A DNA stretch of 64,000 bases from Kryptolebias marmoratus (GCF_001649575.2 NC_051444.1:18665431-18729430), one strand, 5' to 3'. Positions 11,431-40,004 are shown, counted from the stretch's first letter. A program made the numbers and translations. The notes: a model not told the origin generated them from the letters alone.

Positions 11431-14400
11431 GACACAAATTTGGTTTTGTCAGAGTTTCAACCTACAATCACACGACTAATAACAAAAACAAAATGATGGC
11501 GTCATATTTGCCCCAAAAGCCCATGGTCTCCAGACCCCAGGAGCTGAGATAGAGTCCTCCTGAGCGCCCCAGTGTTCCTCACAACCTTCCAACCTAATAA
11601 AACCTCCAAGACAGCAGTCTGCTCATTTAATTACTGACCCACTGTGATGTCATTTCATTATTGTGTTACTTTTATGGCAGCAGCAGTGTGCTAAGATTTT
11701 CCTGTCTCAACACAGAGACACTGATGTCATGCCTGTAACAAAAACTGAAACACAAGCTGTTCTGTAAACGCAGCTCTGCTTCGATTCATTCTGGTCCTCA
11801 AATAAATGAACTTTTTTCCGTTTTATACTGTTTTTCTAATTTAATTGTTTTACATGCGCAACCGCAACATATTATTGTGTTTTTTAGGGTGAAAAACAAG
11901 TAGTTTTCTTCAAATATCAAGGTGCACGGATACTATAAAACTCAAAGGTTTAAGGTTTAAATTTGGTTTCCAGAGGCTGGGGAATAAAAGTTAAAGTGGA
12001 CAACAATAAAACAAGATTTTCAGAAAATTTTCATGGGTCCTGAGGCTTTTTTTTTTCTCAGAGTGAAGATTTTTTTTTTTTTTTTTGATCCTGCTGTACT
12101 TTCAACTCTAAACAGAAACTTTAAGACTCTGTATGGTTATGTTTTCATTATTTTATGTGTTATGTTCTTGGTTAAATTTACTTCCTATTTTATTTTGGAA
12201 AGCCTGAGCTTGTTTGTCTTCTGCCTTTTCCCCACACACACACCTGGTCCTAATTTATAAATCAGCACACCTCTTTCTCGTTTAGTTCTTCATGCACCGG
12301 GCAGTGGAGCTGAGGAGGAGGCTATAAGGCAAGGATAAATAAGACTCGGCATGAAAAATCTCTGTGGCAACATTAACAAGTGTGTCAGCGCAACAAACAC
12401 CACCCCAGAAGGAGCCCCCAGCACATGAGGAACCACTGCAACACGGCCGCAGCCAAGCCCCAGCCCCGCCGAAAGGATGATCTTCCTGGCTAGAAACACC
12501 CTATCTGAGGTGGACAGGGAGCTAAGGGAATACTCGACCGATTGGAAATATTTACTAAGTTCTAACCTCAACACCTTTCTCCCAAATTTCAAGGTAGTCT
12601 CAAATCCCCACAGGGTTGCTTTCTGTAGTAAAATCTTTCCCTGGAGATTTTGTTTTGCCTTTGATTCTTGTGGTCAAAAACAACAGGGGCCAAAAGAAAG
12701 GAGCCCGCCCCCCTTTCTAAAAACCGTACTTCTTTTAAAAAAAGACTCCTCTGGTCAAAATTACACAGTCACCACAGAAACTACATTTACAAAATCTGCA
12801 CCCCACTTATCTAGGAGGTATCTGCAGCTCTAACCCAATCTTTTGATCTAAATGGTATTAAAATTAATTCTCTAACATTTCTGTTTGTTCTGTCTCATTG
12901 AAATTCAGCACTCTCAGCAAAGTAGAAACTTCCTTTTAATGTCGAGAAGCGATGGTAAGTAGAGCTGAAGCTTTCATCCCGAGGCTTCTCCAAGCAGTCC
13001 TCCATCCTCCCACTGCTTCGCCCTCCTGCTCTCACGTGTTTCAACATTACCATTTCTCTTTCCTCTGGATTACTGGGTAAACACATGATCTTTTAAGCAA
13101 GTTTAAATAGAGGACAGGTAGAGTTCAGTGGTACCAACGTCTCATTTCAATTTTGCATAGAAAACCCCCCCCGATTTTGAACTTGGATGACTTTTAATTT
13201 CATTATGAGAACATATGAGTATATTAATCAAGCTTTATTGTGACGAGTTATCAGTGAGGTCACTCTGATAAGGAAAAAGACACCTGAACCACTTCCCTGA
13301 CTGCTGGGTGGGCATCAGTAAGGGATGCACTTGCTAAACCTTGGTAAAGCGCCGGACCACAGCAGGCCAACCCGGGATGGAGGGAAAATCCTAAAAGTCG
13401 GAAGCACTTGAATTAAAACAGTCAGAAAATGTGGAAGTTGTTACAAACCAGTCCTCAGAGCATGGAAGGAGGGTGCCTTAATGCAGGAAGTGTTGGGACC
13501 ATTAGGACCAGTGTCAGCGCCCTAATTCAGTCCTGACTGCTCTCCGGGTTGGACCTGGTCCTCCCAAATCAACTCTAAGTTTAATAAGCCAAACCACTGT
13601 GTCAGCGACCCAACACTGCTGTTTCAGTTGGCCGAGCAGAGGAAAACCTATTTACTCTGATCAACAGAGCCGGGGTTATACGTCTGGAGGAAAGTGGATT
13701 GCAAGGCCAATATTTGGAAATTGTTTTATTTGATTTCTCTATTTATTGAGTGTAATTTCTAAAACACCTCAGCTTCGCTTTTAGCATCAAAGGTTCGAGT
13801 GTGTGGGCCCGTGGTCAGACGCAGTCAGTGGTTTGGCTCAACTCTGATTTCCAGGGTGACTCCTCAGGAAAACGTCTCAAGTCCAACAGATTAGACACTT
13901 TCCAGAAGCCACAGGGACAGGGAAGCCGAGTTAAGTTGTGTAGAGAGTACAAGGAAGGACAGATTAGTGGCAGCTAGAAGATACAGCTTGACACATTTCG
14001 TTGAGAAGACATAAAACATATTTACTGTAATAGTTTTTTGGTCTGGTGCCTCAATATTGTGTACAAACTATAAAAATTAGGAGAATCACATAGTTGCCAA
14101 CTAAGTTCAACATTTTAGTTCTATGTTGAAACTCAGTTCAAACATTCATTTGGACCCATAAGAACAAACACAAAAAGATCTGTCTGAATCTTTCTCCTTC
14201 AGGAAGACGACCGCAGCAGCAGCAGCCTGTAAAGCAGCCATACAGGAAGCCAGTTGATGGTGTTTTTTACAGTGATAAAACTCAGGATATCATTAAGATT
14301 TACCATTAAAAAAATAAAGCTGCTGTTTATGTTCTGCTTTAAACACAGAGCCTAAATAGTTTTATATTTAATTATGACTATTCCCTGTCTGTTATATAAA

Positions 14401-17139
14401 CAATCATGTTTTGCTAAATCTAATACCACTGCTTTTAAGTCTAAGTAAGCATTAATTATTCCCACAAAAAAAAAAAAATCTAACTTTCTGAGGACTAATA
14501 AGGTTCCGAGTTGGTGAATGGGCTCATAAACGTCATTGTGAAAGTTATGAAAAGATTTTCATCTGAGCGGTGGACTGATTCAAATCAAAGATGTTACCGT
14601 GAAAAGAAACAGCTGGAAGGAGAAGAAGCTGCTCAGCTCGACGTACAGATGGAGATGAGTTGTAGACTGCAACACAATTCTGCAAGAGACGAAAAGCGGA
14701 GGGTCTTTTAGTTCATTGATTTTTTACCTGTTGTGACAAAGTGAGCACGGACGGTAAAACTTCAGGGTCATATCTCATATTGCTGCGATGTTAAAGACCC
14801 AGAGTTGTGAGAAAGTGGGGAAATTTTCAATGAGCTGCGTTTTGAGCTCCATTTTTAAAATATTTTTTAAACTTGATTTTAGGCCCATTGATTTATTGCC
14901 CACATCCTACCTGGCAGCCACCCGCGTATTTCTGGCTTAATCTACTGGGGTACACTTTTAAAATCAAGATAGGCAGATTTGGATACAGCTCCAGCGCTGT
15001 CGAGTTTATGGAAACTAAACTGAAAGGGGTTTGAGATGTCCGTGACCACCTTGACGATGGTCCAATTCACGCGATGCGTCTCTGCAACTCATAAGAACAC
15101 CGAGAACCCTGGAGACCGATCAAAGACACTCCGGAGACTCCTTCAAATGTCGTTTGCCAACTCGCCACAGCCCAGAGAGATCCTGGCTTCAGTAAAAAGC
15201 TTTGGTTAGGAGGAGGGAAATGATTACTCGTCTGTATCGAAGGTGACATTTTCTGAGCAGATCTACATGGTGAAGAAAAGAGTTTTCTCCTGAAACGAAT
15301 CACAACTCTCACAGATACCTTCAAACACAGACATTTAAGCGCATTTAAGAGCTAAAGGAACGCTTTGCCAGTCTTCAATCACATGATTTTGAAAACTAGC
15401 ATCAGGTAGTTTTTACAGCAAAACTACACTGAGTCCTGCTTTGTGTGATACAAGAGCGTGTGCTCATCAACGCCAATATTTAGTGTGGATTCGCTTAAAA
15501 GAGGCCATGTAGTTGGCCCAAAAGAAGGAAAAAAAACAAACAACTAATTTATGAAGAACTTAAAATAGTCTCCCCTTAATAAAAACTACCCATGGACACA
15601 CAGAGACATACAGTACAGCCTCTGTTTCATCAGCCGTCGGTGCAAAAATAAAAGGAAGCGTTGCTATTTCTGTTGACCACATGGTCTCAAATATTTTCTG
15701 ATTAAGAAAAAGGAGGGAAAGGAAAGACTTCGCTGCGGCTCATGCAGTCCACGCAGTCACATAAAGGATCGTAACTGACCTGGAAGATAAGTGACGGCAA
15801 CCTTTCATTTCACTGGGAGCAAGGTTTATTCTCACACTAACGTCACGTGGAACAACTCCACAGGTTCGACTCTTACGTGTGAGTAATCCTTGACATTTTC
15901 TATTTTTTGTCCCAAATGGTTTCCATCGTTATCCAGCATGATTGGCATTTTGTCCTTATTCTGTCCCACCGTTACAGACATTTACATGTATGCAGTTTCA
16001 GTTCCTTGCTGCTATGATTGGGTGTAATGGTAAAAATAAAAGGTAAAACTTCATACTGATTTGGGTTTTGCAAAGAAAAAAACATCTACTAAAGTGTCTC
16101 ACAAATCCTAACAGTCTGTTAGTAAAAAACTTAACAAAAAGGCAGAAGGAAATAAAAGAAACTATTAACTTTAGCTAAAGATTTGTGAAAGATATTGCTT
16201 ACAAGATGGTCTGAAACACTGCTGATGTTTATTTGTCAGCAAAAGGTTCTGAATGATTTGGTGTCATTGTTGAGGAAATATCAATTCTTTTACAAAAATG
16301 TTGAACCCAGAAGTATAGATTGGTTACCTAAAGCCACTTAGATCCAAGTATTTTAGTTGAAATACTTTGATTTATTACTTTTTATATAGTGATAGCGTGA
16401 TGCCAAATTGCGCAAATATAAAATGACAATCAGATAACTTCTAAAAAATAATTCAAAAGTGTCTCAAAGTTTTCAACATTCAATACCTTTAGTCATTAAA
16501 TGCAGCTTGCTTTGTAGTTTTAATATTGAGAAAATACATAAAAGCTTTTGGTTTTTCATATTTTGTTTAGTATTTTTGTGGCCTATATATATATATATTT
16601 ACCATAATCTGTTTCTAAAAAAGAATTAAAATAAATCACTATAAATAATAAATATTTTAGTTTTCACACGTCTGGAAGTTGGCGACCCGACCAGAGGGTG
16701 GCAGAAAAGACCAACACATATCCTCATGGCTGAAGTTCAGCAGAACAAGTGTTTGTTCTGACTGAAAACAAACCTCAAGGAGGAAAACAACAACTGTAAC
16801 ATTCATTAACTAAAGATCACTATGAACAGAAAACGTTTTTGGGATACTTGGCTGCAGGTCAGCTGGTTCCTAAAAAGTCGCTTCAGTTAACTTCTGAATG
16901 TTATTCTTCGAGAAAAAAAAACTCATAACCTTTTTGCACTTTAAGAGAACGTTATTGCGATTTTGTTTTGTGTCATTTTCATGCATTTATATTTTAAATA
17001 TCAAGGTTGAAGCAAGTTGGAATGGATTGTTTTCTTTTTACCAAAATAATGTGTCTTTCATTTTTTTAAAAAGCACTATTTTATTTTAAAGACATAATAT
17101 AGATATAAAATAATTTTTAAAAACTGCGCACCACAAAAG

Positions 17140-17600
17140 GCAGTAGTCTCATATTGGGCTAAAACTTGGTGTGGTCATAGCTGGGAGCCGCTCCCAACGC
17201 TACTGAGAGATATCTCTCCTTTAAACTTTGTCTGTTAGCAAAATATCTCTTGAATCACTGGACATATTTGATCAAAACTCAGAAAGCAATCACTAAATGC
17301 ACAGCTACAACTAACTTGTGGAGTCAACCAAATTCAAGATGGCTACCACGGCTTTATTCAACATAAAAAATAGCTATAACTTGGTCAGTTTTACAAATAT
17401 TGAGCTAAATCTGTCGTGGTAGTAGTTGAGAGTCATCCCAGACACGTGTTTTTGATTCTAACAGATCTCCCAAGATCTTGCAATAAGCATAAAACTCATA
17501 AGGTTCTTTACGTTTGACCAAAACTTTGTCACTTCTATTCGTAAAATGATCTTAGTTTAAAACTCGCATTCCTTCATAGAGCGCCAGGCCTTTATTTAGA
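17140..17600 (+). repeat. dispersed repeat family C, copy 1
   Basis: Contains the family blocks TTAGCAAAATATCTC, TTCAAGATGGCTACCACGG, CAGTTTTACAAATATTGAGC and GTGGTAGTAGTTGAGAGTC in order, and ends with a GCATTCCTTC motif. Other copies are at 30040-30200, 31680-32100 and 43790-44160 (plus) and about 56410-56540 and 62080-62240 (minus). Confidence 0.7.
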
Positions 17601-17701
17601 GGCTGAAAATGGTCTCTAATGTCCTCTGAGGGAGAATATTAGGGTCATTATCTATATGGTCATCTAATTACCGTACATGAAGTGTTTAGCAGTCAAACCC
17701 T

Positions 17702-17726
17702 TGTGTGTGTGTGTGTGTGTGTGTGT
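17702..17726. repeat. (GT)n microsatellite
   Basis: About 12 GT dinucleotide units in mef2 intron 1. Confidence 0.95.
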
Positions 17727-18812
17727 CAGTGAGGCAGTAACGTTGGAGTGCTCTCACAGCAGCGTTCGGTTCACCATCCCAGCAGAGCAGAGACATATTA
17801 GCTCAGTAAGAACCCGAAGATGGAGGAGTGCCTCCACCCCACATACGCTCCCTCTGGTCCTAGGGGGGACTGACGTGGCGACAGTGTAACCGTGACCTGA
17901 TTACCTGTCCCCTGAAGGCTGTAATCACTAAGAGCAGCAGACAGGCGGTGCTGGGCGGCTGACGGGGGGGAGGATAATTAAAGCTGATGGTACATGCTGC
18001 CCTGCTAATGAAATATGAAAACAAAGAGCCGGGATGAGGCAGAAGTGTGAAGGATGCATGACTGAGCTGCAAGATAGTTGATGCAAAACATCTACTTTTC
18101 AACTAGTAATATTAATAAATGTGGATTATCATTGGTTTTTTTAGACATCCATGAGCATTTAACAGGTCCTTCTTACTTAAATGATCAGAAAGTGTACTGT
18201 CATACTGGCAGTCCTTGAAGGAATAAATACTGTCAGCTGAAGAGCTATAGATGTGCACCCACTGATTAGGTTTTCCTTCAAATCCACCCAAAGACTTTTC
18301 ATTACAATAAAGTAGCAGATATTTCCTGAGCAGTCAAAGTTATGGACATTTTTACACAAATACTCAAAGTATTGCTTTAGGCAAATAAACTAAGATATTT
18401 CAGAGAATCACACAAGAGTCTGGGATGTGTTGATGATAAATGAACACGTTTCAATAATATTTTTAAGTAAATACAATCCGCAAGGACTGCTGAAATCAAT
18501 GTCTTTAACTTGAAATGTTAAATGATCATTAAAAATAAAACTAAAAACTCTCTGTGCATTTTGAAAAAATAGAAAGGTGTCTGATAAGATGTTTGTGAAG
18601 CTGGTTTTGTGTACAACGCAGAAAGTGACAAAATAACAATTAAGCACAGTTATCGCTGACAAAGTGTTCATAAAAGCAGATGTGCTGCAAAACAGTTTGA
18701 GAACATTTAAAGCAGGATGAAGAGTAATGAACTCTCCCTTTTCCAACACAGCGCTCCGTACAGACAGTAAATTAAAAACATTTTTTTAAATAAGAGGTTT
18801 TGTTCCACTCAC

Positions 18813-19020
18813 CCTTTCAGAGCTCCTATAAATGTGAGCTTTATCAAAGCGTCTCCAGATGACAGAGCCCGGCAGAACATCGTCCGCTGCCTTTAGGAAC
18901 CTGACAAACTCCAGGCGTCCTTAGCTCCTCCCACCCGCTGCGTCTGCGCCTGCGCGCAACAAGGGCTCCAGAACGCGAGGGTGTACCGAGCAGCGTACAA
19001 CACCTACCCGGATGTAGGCG
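18813..19020 (-). promoter_or_regulatory. mef2: candidate mef2 promoter and noncoding exon 1
   Basis: This is a GC- and CpG-rich island within AT-rich DNA. On the minus strand it runs into a near-perfect splice donor, GAAAGG/GTGAGT, with the GT at 18812-18811. That suggests an untranslated first exon that would splice to the acceptor before 3241. The island contains a GCGCAGGCGCA-type motif resembling an NRF1 site near 18945 and an ETS-like CATCCGGGT near 19010. No TATA box is seen. The exact transcription start is unknown. The link to mef2 rests on orientation and the absence of another minus-strand gene between them. Confidence 0.5.
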
Positions 19021-22000
19021 AGTTTTACTGGTCCTAAGTACAGAAACATCAGACTTTTTAAATTATTTGAATTAAAGTAAACTTAAACTGTAAAGTGAGT
19101 GACTTTGGTAGCCAGGGAATAAAGGTACACTGTTAATGTCATGTGAAGAATTCAGGCTATAAGGGGCTAAAAGGGAGTCAAAGAATAAAGCAACATAATA
19201 TAACAACATAATTAAAAGGAAAGAAGATTCCTCCTGATTAAAAGTGAACATAATAAACACAAGTAGATAAACCAAATAAAGAAAAATGGAAACACAGTCA
19301 CTGCTAAAAGAGGCAAAACAATCCCCTAATTTCTCAAGAAAAGCAAACTAATTAGCAATAAAAAAAAACAAAAGAAAACTAATTTCTACAGGGCCTGGAA
19401 TATTTAAAAAAAACAAACTAAAGAGCAAATGTACTAAAGCTGGATGAGTTTAAGTGCCTGGGGTCTTTATATTAAAACATATGTGCAATAATATTGTTTC
19501 ATATTGTAATGATGATATCAGTTGTGATAAACCAACATTTTCCTCACTTCACTTTCTCTCCTGTCATCACCATCTTCTAAACCAGGTGTGGGCATCACAG
19601 CCAGAGAGGCTTGAAATATAATGGGCTGTGATTTATTGCAGTCTAAGCAGAACTTTGTGATATTGGTATTGGGGTGAATTTTCGATGCGTCCTGCAGCAA
19701 TGCTGGGCCGTCAAAAGCAACGACAGTGGAACGAAAAGGGTGAAGCAGAGAGCTCAGGCAAGGTGAAGAGAGTGGAGACAGGTGTCCAGAAGGGCGGGGT
19801 TGTGACAAAACGAGAGCTGCAAGAGTGAAAGGAAAGATTCATAAGATGCTGAGACCTGCCACAAGGTTTGGAAACGAAGGCTCAAACAAAAGGACAGAGG
19901 GCAGAGAGCTGGAGGTCGTGGAGATGATCCGCTCTGGCGACCCCTAAAAAGGCCTGCTGAAAGATGAAGATTGGATGAAATTGTTGAGACTTTTTAATGT
20001 ACAGCTTGTGAGCTGGCTTCATCCCAACCCAGCATAATAACTGATTCATTCATATTTTATTTAGCCTTCTGCCTTAAGGAGCAGGAAGAAACCTTGTGAC
20101 TACGAGGTCACTGGTTCAGCTTTCAGAAGCAGCTGAAAGCTGCTTGAAGCAGGCCTAGAAGTCTACGTCTCTTTCAACAAAACTGGTAACAAAGTGTTAA
20201 AGACATCTCTGAACTTCTGACTGACTGTTGCACCGGGTCCAGAAGGGAAATACTTTGTTTGAATGTGTGTGAGACGTGCGTTTTGACTGAGTTGCCACGT
20301 CTTTTCCCTCCGTGCCCTCTGTTATTTACAGTCCAGTTAATAGATGTAAAGATCACATCTCTGTGCTCACCTCTCTTCTCTTCTCAGTTGTGGTTTTATG
20401 TCAGGAGTGAGCTGATGTAGCCTCAGACGTCTCAGAGAACAAAGAGAAGTCTGTGACTGCACAACATCTGATTTCTGCCGGGAACCGCAACACTTTGCTG
20501 CTGCCCTGCAACACCAGCAAGGAATCAAGCAAAAAAAAAAAAAAACAGACACAAAAATGCAATCAAAGTTTACGACCGAGAACAGCCTCAGCTGCAAGTT
20601 CTGCACGAGCTATGAAAGATTAAATTAGCACAGACAAAATCAGGAATAAATTCTTCAACAGACAAGGAAACATTTAAATGACCTTTAAATTTGACTTCTT
20701 ATGTACTTATTTGTCATCAGAATACACTGAAAATCAAAACAGACATTGTAAAGTCCAGTCCAACACTGCAGACGTGCTCAGAGGTGATTTTTACACTTTT
20801 TTTTATTTCCAAAACATAAAACAAAAATAGTGCAAACTACAAAACACTCAGGAATTTCAACAAAACACAAATTACAACCTCATAAAATCCAAGATGATAG
20901 ACAAACAGTTATTCTTCTAATTGCACCTCAAGCTTTAAGGAGTCTGTAGTACTATCATTTGTCATCAGTGAAAGTATTTTATGGCAGTCTGGACATTCTC
21001 ATCTTGTTAGCTTACTTTATAACAAACAGCTTATTTTACTGCTAATTCAAGAAGATGAATTATCAACACACCTCCTCCACAAAGACTCGTTTAAATGCAT
21101 TATTAAAGCACGGTAACTTATACCTGAGGTTAAATAATCTAAACTTTTTTTTTAATGTAAATGAAAACTTTCAGGGCTTCGTCTAGTTTAGTGTAGTTGT
21201 CATGCGCCAATAATGTAGATTTTTCAAGGCTTTCAAACATATTTCTGTATTATAATCTCAGCAATCTGTTCAGTAACTATGTGAGAAGATAAGCATTTGG
21301 TATTTTTTTTATTTTAATATCATTTATTGTTCTTATATGAGCACAAATTTGGCTTCAGTCTGTTTGTTTTTCACTTGTAAAAGAAAGATTTTTCAAACAT
21401 TACAGCTCTTTTTTGTTACTTGCCCCGCAATAAGATATATATTTTTTATAATTTCTGGAAAAAAAAAATCTATATTTATTCTACTCATAAAGGGCTCGTC
21501 AGTGTAACAATATGATGAATATTATATTGTGGCTTTTAAATCCTCAAAGGAATTTCCATACATCTCCTTTATTGTATGTCTGTTTTCTTTCTTTCCTCTG
21601 GACCAGATTGTGACACAGAATTTCCAAACCAAGTGCATAAAGCTGGTAAAAGCTCAGCGACACATAAGAAGAAACGAATCTATACACGCTAAAGGTATTT
21701 TCTCCTCTTTTCCAGCTGGTTTTCCTGCAATAAGACAGCGTTCGGCAGAAGGACCTCAATAGATTAACTCTAACAGGCTTTTTTAAAGGCGACTCGTCCC
21801 TTTTTATCTTTATGAGTGCAGATTATGTCTAAGTTGCAGTGCATACTGCTTCATCCTGAGGTTTGAATCAAGAGGAGAACGTCTGAGGCTGGAGAGAAGA
21901 GAGATAAAGTCAGGACTGAGAAAGCAGAACGAGGACAGGACCCCTCCAACTCCAGATGCATTGCTTTAATGGGATTTAACAAGAGAGACTCTGGTGCTTC

Positions 22001-22796
22001 TGATCACACCGGCTGGATCTGAGGCACATATTTGAGAGGTTCTTTTAAAAAAACAACAACAACAAAAAAGCCATAACTAAAAAAATCTTATCTTTGGCTT
22101 CAAAACTGATCCTTTAACAGATCTCCAGTTTGCAAACCGTAAGCGCCCCTTTCAGTCCGAGCTTCTTTAAGGATTTACTGAAGTTCACTGGGTCAGCTGG
22201 TGAAAATCGATGCTAAACAATAATTTCCAACAACTGTGCAAAGGCAGAGAGAAAGGAAGGCGTTCATGAATGCCAGCAAAAACACTTACACATTTCTAAA
22301 TGTTATTACTTTGTGCCTGCAGCGGCACCGACATGTGGATGCTCAGCAAGCATGGCATGGGATTGAATTTATACATGTTTTTTTATTTTTAATGCATTAC
22401 GATGCAGTAGTTATTTCAAAGTGTATTTCCCATGTCACGTTTAATCATGCAATACATCCAGTCTTTAAATGTAGTTTAGAAAGTGACAGACATAGAAAAT
22501 AAATATAAAATTTAAAAAAGAGAAAAAATACATGACAGCAGCTCACATCCACTCTGATAAAAACGTAAGAACATCGGTCAGGTTTTGTTCAGTACACTTT
22601 TGATATAAATACACAGCTATTTACAGACTTAGCTACAAAAAAGGAAAATCATTCTGTCTCTTGCGTCAACAACAAATCCTGTTCTTCCAATGTCTCTTTT
22701 TACAACATTACAGTACTGATTCCTGTACAATCGTTATACTGTTCCAGTGTCTCGGTTATTATTGCATAGAGGGGAAAGTACGTGTGTCCGCAGGTC
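19021..22796. other. intergenic region between abcc12 and mef2
   Basis: AT-rich DNA with no recognised exon. The right part (about 22380-22796) is probably the abcc12 3' UTR. A few poly-A tracts (for example 20530-20545) occur. Confidence 0.45.
22382..22445 (-). terminator. candidate abcc12 polyadenylation signals
   Basis: On the minus strand, ATTAAA (22445-22440) and AATAAA (22387-22382) follow the abcc12 stop codon by about 350 and 410 bases. Either could direct cleavage; no transcript evidence is available. Confidence 0.3.
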
Positions 22797-37786
<14,990 letters not shown>

Positions 37787-38189
37787 TTTTGCCCTGAAAG
37801 AAGGAAGCAGAGTCATTCCAAACTCACAGACGCTTTAAAGAACGTCCGTGGGGATGTCGAAAACGTGTGTAACAGTGAGGATGGTGCGTGCTGGGATATT
37901 TACAGTCCTGGTGAATTTACACAGATCTCAGCCCCTGATAAGAGTCTGGGAGTGTATCAAATCCTGAATCTGCTCACCAGTTGCTCCGCGTCTAAGGAGT
38001 CAATGAATGACAAGTTCTCTTTTCTGTCTCCTCCTCTCACACTGTGTCAAAGTTCTCACAGCTAAACGGTCTGCACTTGTAGAGCGTGTCGTCGAGTCCG
38101 AGGACTCGAGAGCGCTTCCCACTACAATCAGCCACTCACTGTTCAGGCTGACATCACATCAGTGCCATCCTTACATCTGACCACCACCA

Positions 38190-38290
38190 GTAGGTGAGAC
38201 ACAACGGCTGAGACGGATGGAGCGGGGGTTCGAACCAGCAACCCACCGGTTAAAGGACAAACCCCTACCTCCTGAGCCACTGCCGCCCCA
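38190..38290 (-). repeat. tRNA-like SINE fragment
   Basis: GGGGGTTCGAACCAGCAACC followed by a block ending GAGCCACTGCCGCCCC resembles a tRNA-derived SINE head in reverse orientation (B-box-like GGTTCGAAC). It is too short and isolated to be a tRNA gene. Confidence 0.45.
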
Positions 38291-39030
38291 CATGCATCAT
38301 CAAGAGTCATCATTGCTGCATCCTGAATTCACAGACAGTTGAGAAAGCAGAACCGACCCATACATCTGAATGGAACATAAGTCAGTACGCTGATGAGTCA
38401 AAGCATTGTGACCCCATGGCTAATATCTGCGGGTTTTTCTTTCGCTTTTAAACAGCTGGGGCCAGTCAGTGCATGGATACCGAAGCTCGGGAGGTGCCAT
38501 GGTGTTTCTGGGACAGGGATGTTTGAAAAAAGAGGGTCATTTTGGACCCGTGGGCTGTGCTGCTGTAAGGCTTTCTGTGTCACGTAAGGAGTTGAAAAGT
38601 AACATTTGCGTTAATATCAAAACCCCAGGATGCATTGTTATTCCCCCTGTGGTTTACTGTTGTAACAAGCTGACCAGTGTTACTCACTGTTTGTGGTCAT
38701 AATGTTATGGCGGATGGGTGTACAGCTCTGTGCAAAAGTCTTCAGCCAACACTCATTTCTTGTTATCTAAATGGGATCGCTGAAGCTGCTGCCAGTCAGT
38801 TGTTTCCCACATAATAACAAAATCTGACAACGTTAATAATTTTATCAGTTTGGCTGAAGTTTCCGTCTTCACTGGTTTAGGTTTTGTTTACAAAATACGA
38901 CAAACATTCAGCTTCTCCACAATCCTCGAACATAAATAATGACAAACCTTCAACTTTACGTTTTGATTCATATCTTCATAAGACCACTTCCAAGTGATTT
39001 TCAGTTCAGTTTTTTATGTAATTTGGCATA

Positions 39031-39210
39031 GCTGTTCCTAAAGCTGGGGTCGAGACCCCTCTGTGGGTCATGAAACACCAAGTGAGGGGTCATGAGATGA
39101 TGTGCTGTCGTTATACGCTTGGTAAATTATTTTCAGCAGTGCTGAACCAGCAAAAGTCTCTGTGGTTGTTATTTTGTGGGTCGGAGGCTTAAAGGTTTGG
39201 GGACCACTGA
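39031..39210. mobile_element. hAT-like non-autonomous remnant
   Basis: The left part TTCCTAAAGCTGGGGTCG, GACCCCTCTGTGGGTC and the right part GTGGGTCGGAGGCTT, GGTTTGGGGACCACTG match the common fish element with hAT-type ends. A related copy lies at 41881-42172. Confidence 0.45.
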
Positions 39211-39575
39211 CGTCCAGCCTCTCTCAGGTCCTGTGTCGGGTCTTTGCTGAAATGTTTTCTGTTTCTGTAGACGTCCACATTCTGCTCATCTGCTGGAAAT
39301 GATTTGTGGAGGCTGACAGTTTTTATTGATTTGTCTTTCTCTCGTCGGGTTTTCTCAAATCTTTTAAGACGCTCTGCACAGATGTTGAGTTATTGGCTTT
39401 GCTATTTGAACATTTTCTTTATCTAAGTCTGGAAATATTACTTTCTGCTTGCCAAACTGGATTATTGTTGTCTTTATATAATTATATAATATCAGCCTGG
39501 AGGGACTATTTGTTGTTTTTTCCTTTGTAGTCTTCAGAGAGGATTTATTCTGAAATATCAGTGTGGAAATAAACA

Positions 39576-39630
39576 GAATCCAGTCTTGAGTCTCAAGACT
39601 GGATTCTTGAGACTCAAGATCCTGTACAGG
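39576..39630. repeat. cluster of three short perfect palindromes
   Basis: 39576-39606 is a 31-base palindrome (15-base arms, one central base). 39605-39619 repeats the inner motif TCTTGAG/CTCAAGA with the opposite central base. 39621-39630 is CCTGTACAGG. Such a cluster can form hairpins or cruciforms; the function is unknown. Confidence 0.85.
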
Positions 39631-40004
39631 TTCTAAAACAACATTTGTTTCATATTTTAAGACGGTTAGGAGGTAAACTCGCACAAAATCACAACCGGTA
39701 GAGGACTTTTTGGCTTGCTGACAATTTCGAAATTCATCCCCTGACAATAATCCCCAGAAGCTCACGGAGTCGTGCAGATAGTCGTGTGTATATTCTAGCC
39801 TCTTCAAGAAAAACTGGACTTCTTTAAACTTGTTACATAAATTTTACAGCAGCAGAACATTTTTTTAGCGTTGTATTCAGCTTAAAGAAAACAAAGGATA
39901 GCTAATAAAACCTAAAGAAACAGTATTAAAGATAAAGGTTAATCAGTCCAGAGGAGTAAATAAGTGAGGAAGCTGAAAGGAGAAGTGTTGGAACAGAACA
40001 GTAC

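Larger units (their letters stand above)
9791..18812. other. mef2 intron 1, 5' portion
   Basis: No coding exon is recognised. Sub-regions 10000-11430 and 17870-18060 have a non-repetitive, motif-dense composition (TAATTA, TAATTACC, ATGCAAAT, CAGCTG) unlike the AT-rich surroundings, and may be conserved enhancers of mef2. A (GT)n tract lies at 17702-17726, and a family C dispersed repeat at about 17140-17600. The rest is low-complexity AT-rich DNA. Confidence 0.4.

Noticed and set aside
12477..12833. 118-codon plus-strand ORF in mef2 intron 1
   Set aside because: No recognisable domain, no conserved motif and no supporting splice sites.
38200..38290. GGTTCGAACC motif suggesting a tRNA gene
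   Set aside because: No acceptor stem or anticodon arm can be folded around it; it fits a tRNA-derived SINE fragment better.
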